DNA of 64,000 bases from Echinicola strongylocentroti (GTDB taxonomy: Bacteria > Bacteroidota > Bacteroidia > Cytophagales > Cyclobacteriaceae): the NCBI RefSeq assembly GCF_003260975.1, contig NZ_CP030041.1, positions 4,033,501-4,097,500 of the forward strand. The letters run 5' to 3'. The translations under genes and the position numbers were made by a program. The notes beneath the pieces are model-generated. The model was not told the DNA's origin. It did no database searches and saw only the letters and a list, made by a program, of their open reading frames with translations. Every line of letters starts with the position of its first letter. Positions within the stretch are counted from its first letter, which is position 1. Shown piece by piece: positions 62,667 to 64,000 of this stretch.

Positions 62667-63739
62667 TAAAACTACTGGATAAACTGATCATTAAGGATTT
62701 CCTGAAGACCTACTTTTTTGTGGTCTTGATGCTGATCTTGATTGTATTGGTGTTGGATTTCACAGAGAAGAATGATGATTTTATCCGGAATGATGTGCCC
62801 ACTGGCGAGATCGCCAAGTACATGTTTAACTATGGACTGTACCTGAACAACCTGCTAACGCCCATTACGGTGTTTATCTCCGTGATTTTTATTACTTCGC
62901 GTATGGCCGGTAGGACAGAGATCGTGGCGATATTGAGTAGCGGGGTGAGTTTTATGCGGATGTTAAGGCCTTTTTTGGTCGGGGCTTCCATGATTGCGTT
63001 GGCGAGTTTTCTCCTCAATGGCTGGGTGCTTCCAGGAGCCACCGCCGGGGTGTACAGTTTTAAAGTAGAATACCTAGAGGATGATGCTCAGTACAACTAT
63101 CAGAATTTTCACGTTAAAGTAGCGCCTGATGTATATGCCTATATCAGCAAGTATTATACTGGCCCGAAAACAGGCTATACATTTACGCTGGAGCATATCG
63201 AAGACGGTAAACTAATATCCAAGCTTTCTGCTGATCGTATCGTCTGGGATACGGCTGTCAACGCTTGGGAGATGAGGAATTATAAAATCCGGACATTAGA
63301 GGATATGGGGGAAGCGTATCAAGTGGGAGAGGAGTTGGATACGGTACTTTCTATTACCCCAGCGGATTTTGACCTCCCGCCCAATCACCATGAAACCTTA
63401 AACTTGCCGGAATTGAGCAGGCAAATAAAAGTCTTGGAGGACCGTGGTGCCGATAATGTGAATTTCTATAAGATCGAGCGTTATGTGCGTTTTATGTCTC
63501 CATTTGCGGCCATTATTCTGACTTTTATTGGGGTGATTGTCTCTTCTAAGAAGACGCGTGGAGGATCAGGATTTAAGATAGCTATGGGCTTCTTATTGGC
63601 TTTTGTATATATCATTTTGTTTTTATTGTCCAGAACATTTGCAGAGGCGGGTACACCCTACCCGATACTGGCAGTCTGGTCACCCAATATCATTTTTGCG
63701 ATTACGGGATTGATTATGTACAAAACGATTCCGAGATAG
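62663..63739 (+). CDS. LptF/LptG-family (YjgP/YjgQ) permease
   Basis: A 358-residue membrane protein. Three N-terminal helices (near 15-35, 55-80 and 100-120) are followed by a periplasmic beta-jelly-roll stretch and three C-terminal helices. MAGRTEIVAILSSGVSF matches the coupling-helix region of LptF/G, the subunits that extract lipopolysaccharide for transport to the outer membrane. Which of the two it is cannot be settled here. It is translationally coupled to tgt (ATGA overlap). Confidence 0.88.
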   Translation: MIKLLDKLIIKDFLKTYFFVVLMLILIVLVLDFTEKNDDFIRNDVPTGEIAKYMFNYGLYLNNLLTPITVFISVIFITSRMAGRTEIVAILSSGVSFMRMLRPFLVGASMIALASFLLNGWVLPGATAGVYSFKVEYLEDDAQYNYQNFHVKVAPDVYAYISKYYTGPKTGYTFTLEHIEDGKLISKLSADRIVWDTAVNAWEMRNYKIRTLEDMGEAYQVGEELDTVLSITPADFDLPPNHHETLNLPELSRQIKVLEDRGADNVNFYKIERYVRFMSPFAAIILTFIGVIVSSKKTRGGSGFKIAMGFLLAFVYIILFLLSRTFAEAGTPYPILAVWSPNIIFAITGLIMYKTIPR

Positions 63740-63743
63740 CCCT

Positions 63744-64000
63744 ATGGCCAGCACCACTGCCAAAGATTATTTGATGCTTCACCTTACGGTGTTGATTTGG
63801 GGATTTACCGCTATTTTGGGGCTCTTGATCGTCATACCTGCCGTAGAAATCGTGTTTTATAGGACGCTTTTAGCTTCCTTGATTCTTGGCATTTTGTTTT
63901 TGATCCAAGGGAGAAAAGTGAGATTGCCATCGAAGGAACTGGCCAAAGTGCTGGGGACAGGGATGCTGATAGGGCTGCATTGGATCTTGTTTTTTGGTGC
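63744..64000 (+). CDS. EamA/DMT-family transporter, N-terminal part (cut by window edge)
   Basis: The first 85 codons are present, beginning MASTTAKDYLMLHLTVLIWG. This is the typical start of ten-helix drug/metabolite exporters, with VEIVFYRTLLASLIL and HWILFFG following. It starts four bases after the LptF/G stop and is likely in the same operon. The substrate is unknown. Confidence 0.8.
   Translation, partial: MASTTAKDYLMLHLTVLIWGFTAILGLLIVIPAVEIVFYRTLLASLILGILFLIQGRKVRLPSKELAKVLGTGMLIGLHWILFFG

Noticed and set aside
1..64000. CRISPR arrays, tRNA and rRNA genes, complete insertion sequences
   Set aside because: No regularly spaced direct repeats, no cloverleaf-like T-loop sequences and no transposase genes were recognised on reading the window.

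Overview
The window is chromosomal DNA of a Bacteroidota bacterium, most likely a Cytophagales member of the Cyclobacteriaceae type (Echinicola-like). The evidence is a SusC/SusD pair, Na+-pumping NQR genes, a YpdA-type reductase, a BlaI/M56 pair, NRDE/TANGO2 and DUF502 proteins, and several promoters with the Bacteroidota -7 box TAnnTTTG. The genus is inference; no rRNA or tRNA gene was seen.

Layout. 1-8.0 kb: a cut lipoprotein gene, a BlaI/M56-peptidase pair with three operators, an NRDE protein, a YpdA-like reductase, a sensor kinase and adenine deaminase. 8.2-15.3 kb: cmk-ispH, nqrABCDE (no nqrF follows) and a DUF502 membrane protein. 15.3-22.7 kb: thioredoxin, a DnaE with a fused N-terminal proofreading exonuclease, and a fused trehalose-6-phosphate synthase/phosphatase. 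23.3-35.6 kb: a cell-wall sugar region, with a 1378-residue ATPase/GAF/histidine kinase, a sodium:solute symporter, a GHL10 (DigH-type) glycosidase, MurQ, a MurK-like kinase, two lipoprotein amidases and a NarL-type response regulator. 36-37.9 kb: hflK-hflC. 38.4-52.9 kb: a polysaccharide-utilisation locus with SusC, SusD, a NodB-like deacetylase, GH9, a NagZ-type GH3 fused to an AmiE/beta-lactamase-fold domain, a phosphoesterase/beta-propeller and a NamZ (DUF1343) exo-muramidase. 53.3-56.7 kb: two tandem paralogues with no signal peptide carrying lectin-like (LamG) domains, one with an added polysaccharide-lyase-like domain. 56.8-64 kb: GH15, rsmG, an ECF sigma factor, a glycosyltransferase, tgt, an LptF/LptG permease and a cut EamA transporter.

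How it fits together. The 27-53 kb genes read as a murein (peptidoglycan glycan) salvage system. Amidases strip peptides, the DigH-type enzyme cuts denuded strands, SusCD imports oligosaccharides, NamZ and NagZ release MurNAc and GlcNAc, the symporter brings MurNAc in, and the kinase and MurQ convert it to GlcNAc-6-phosphate. A shared promoter palindrome, CCCTGTTTTCAGGG, lies upstream of four units: both amidases, the kinase-murQ operon and susC. In three of them it is exactly 35 nt from the -7 box. This links the two gene groups as one regulon and is the main new observation. The kinase operon also has a separate perfect inverted repeat over its promoter.

Intergenic regions carry at least four families of short dispersed repeats. 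One is MITE-like with about 55-bp imperfect inverted ends, and several full-length copies stop 24-27 bp before a start codon.
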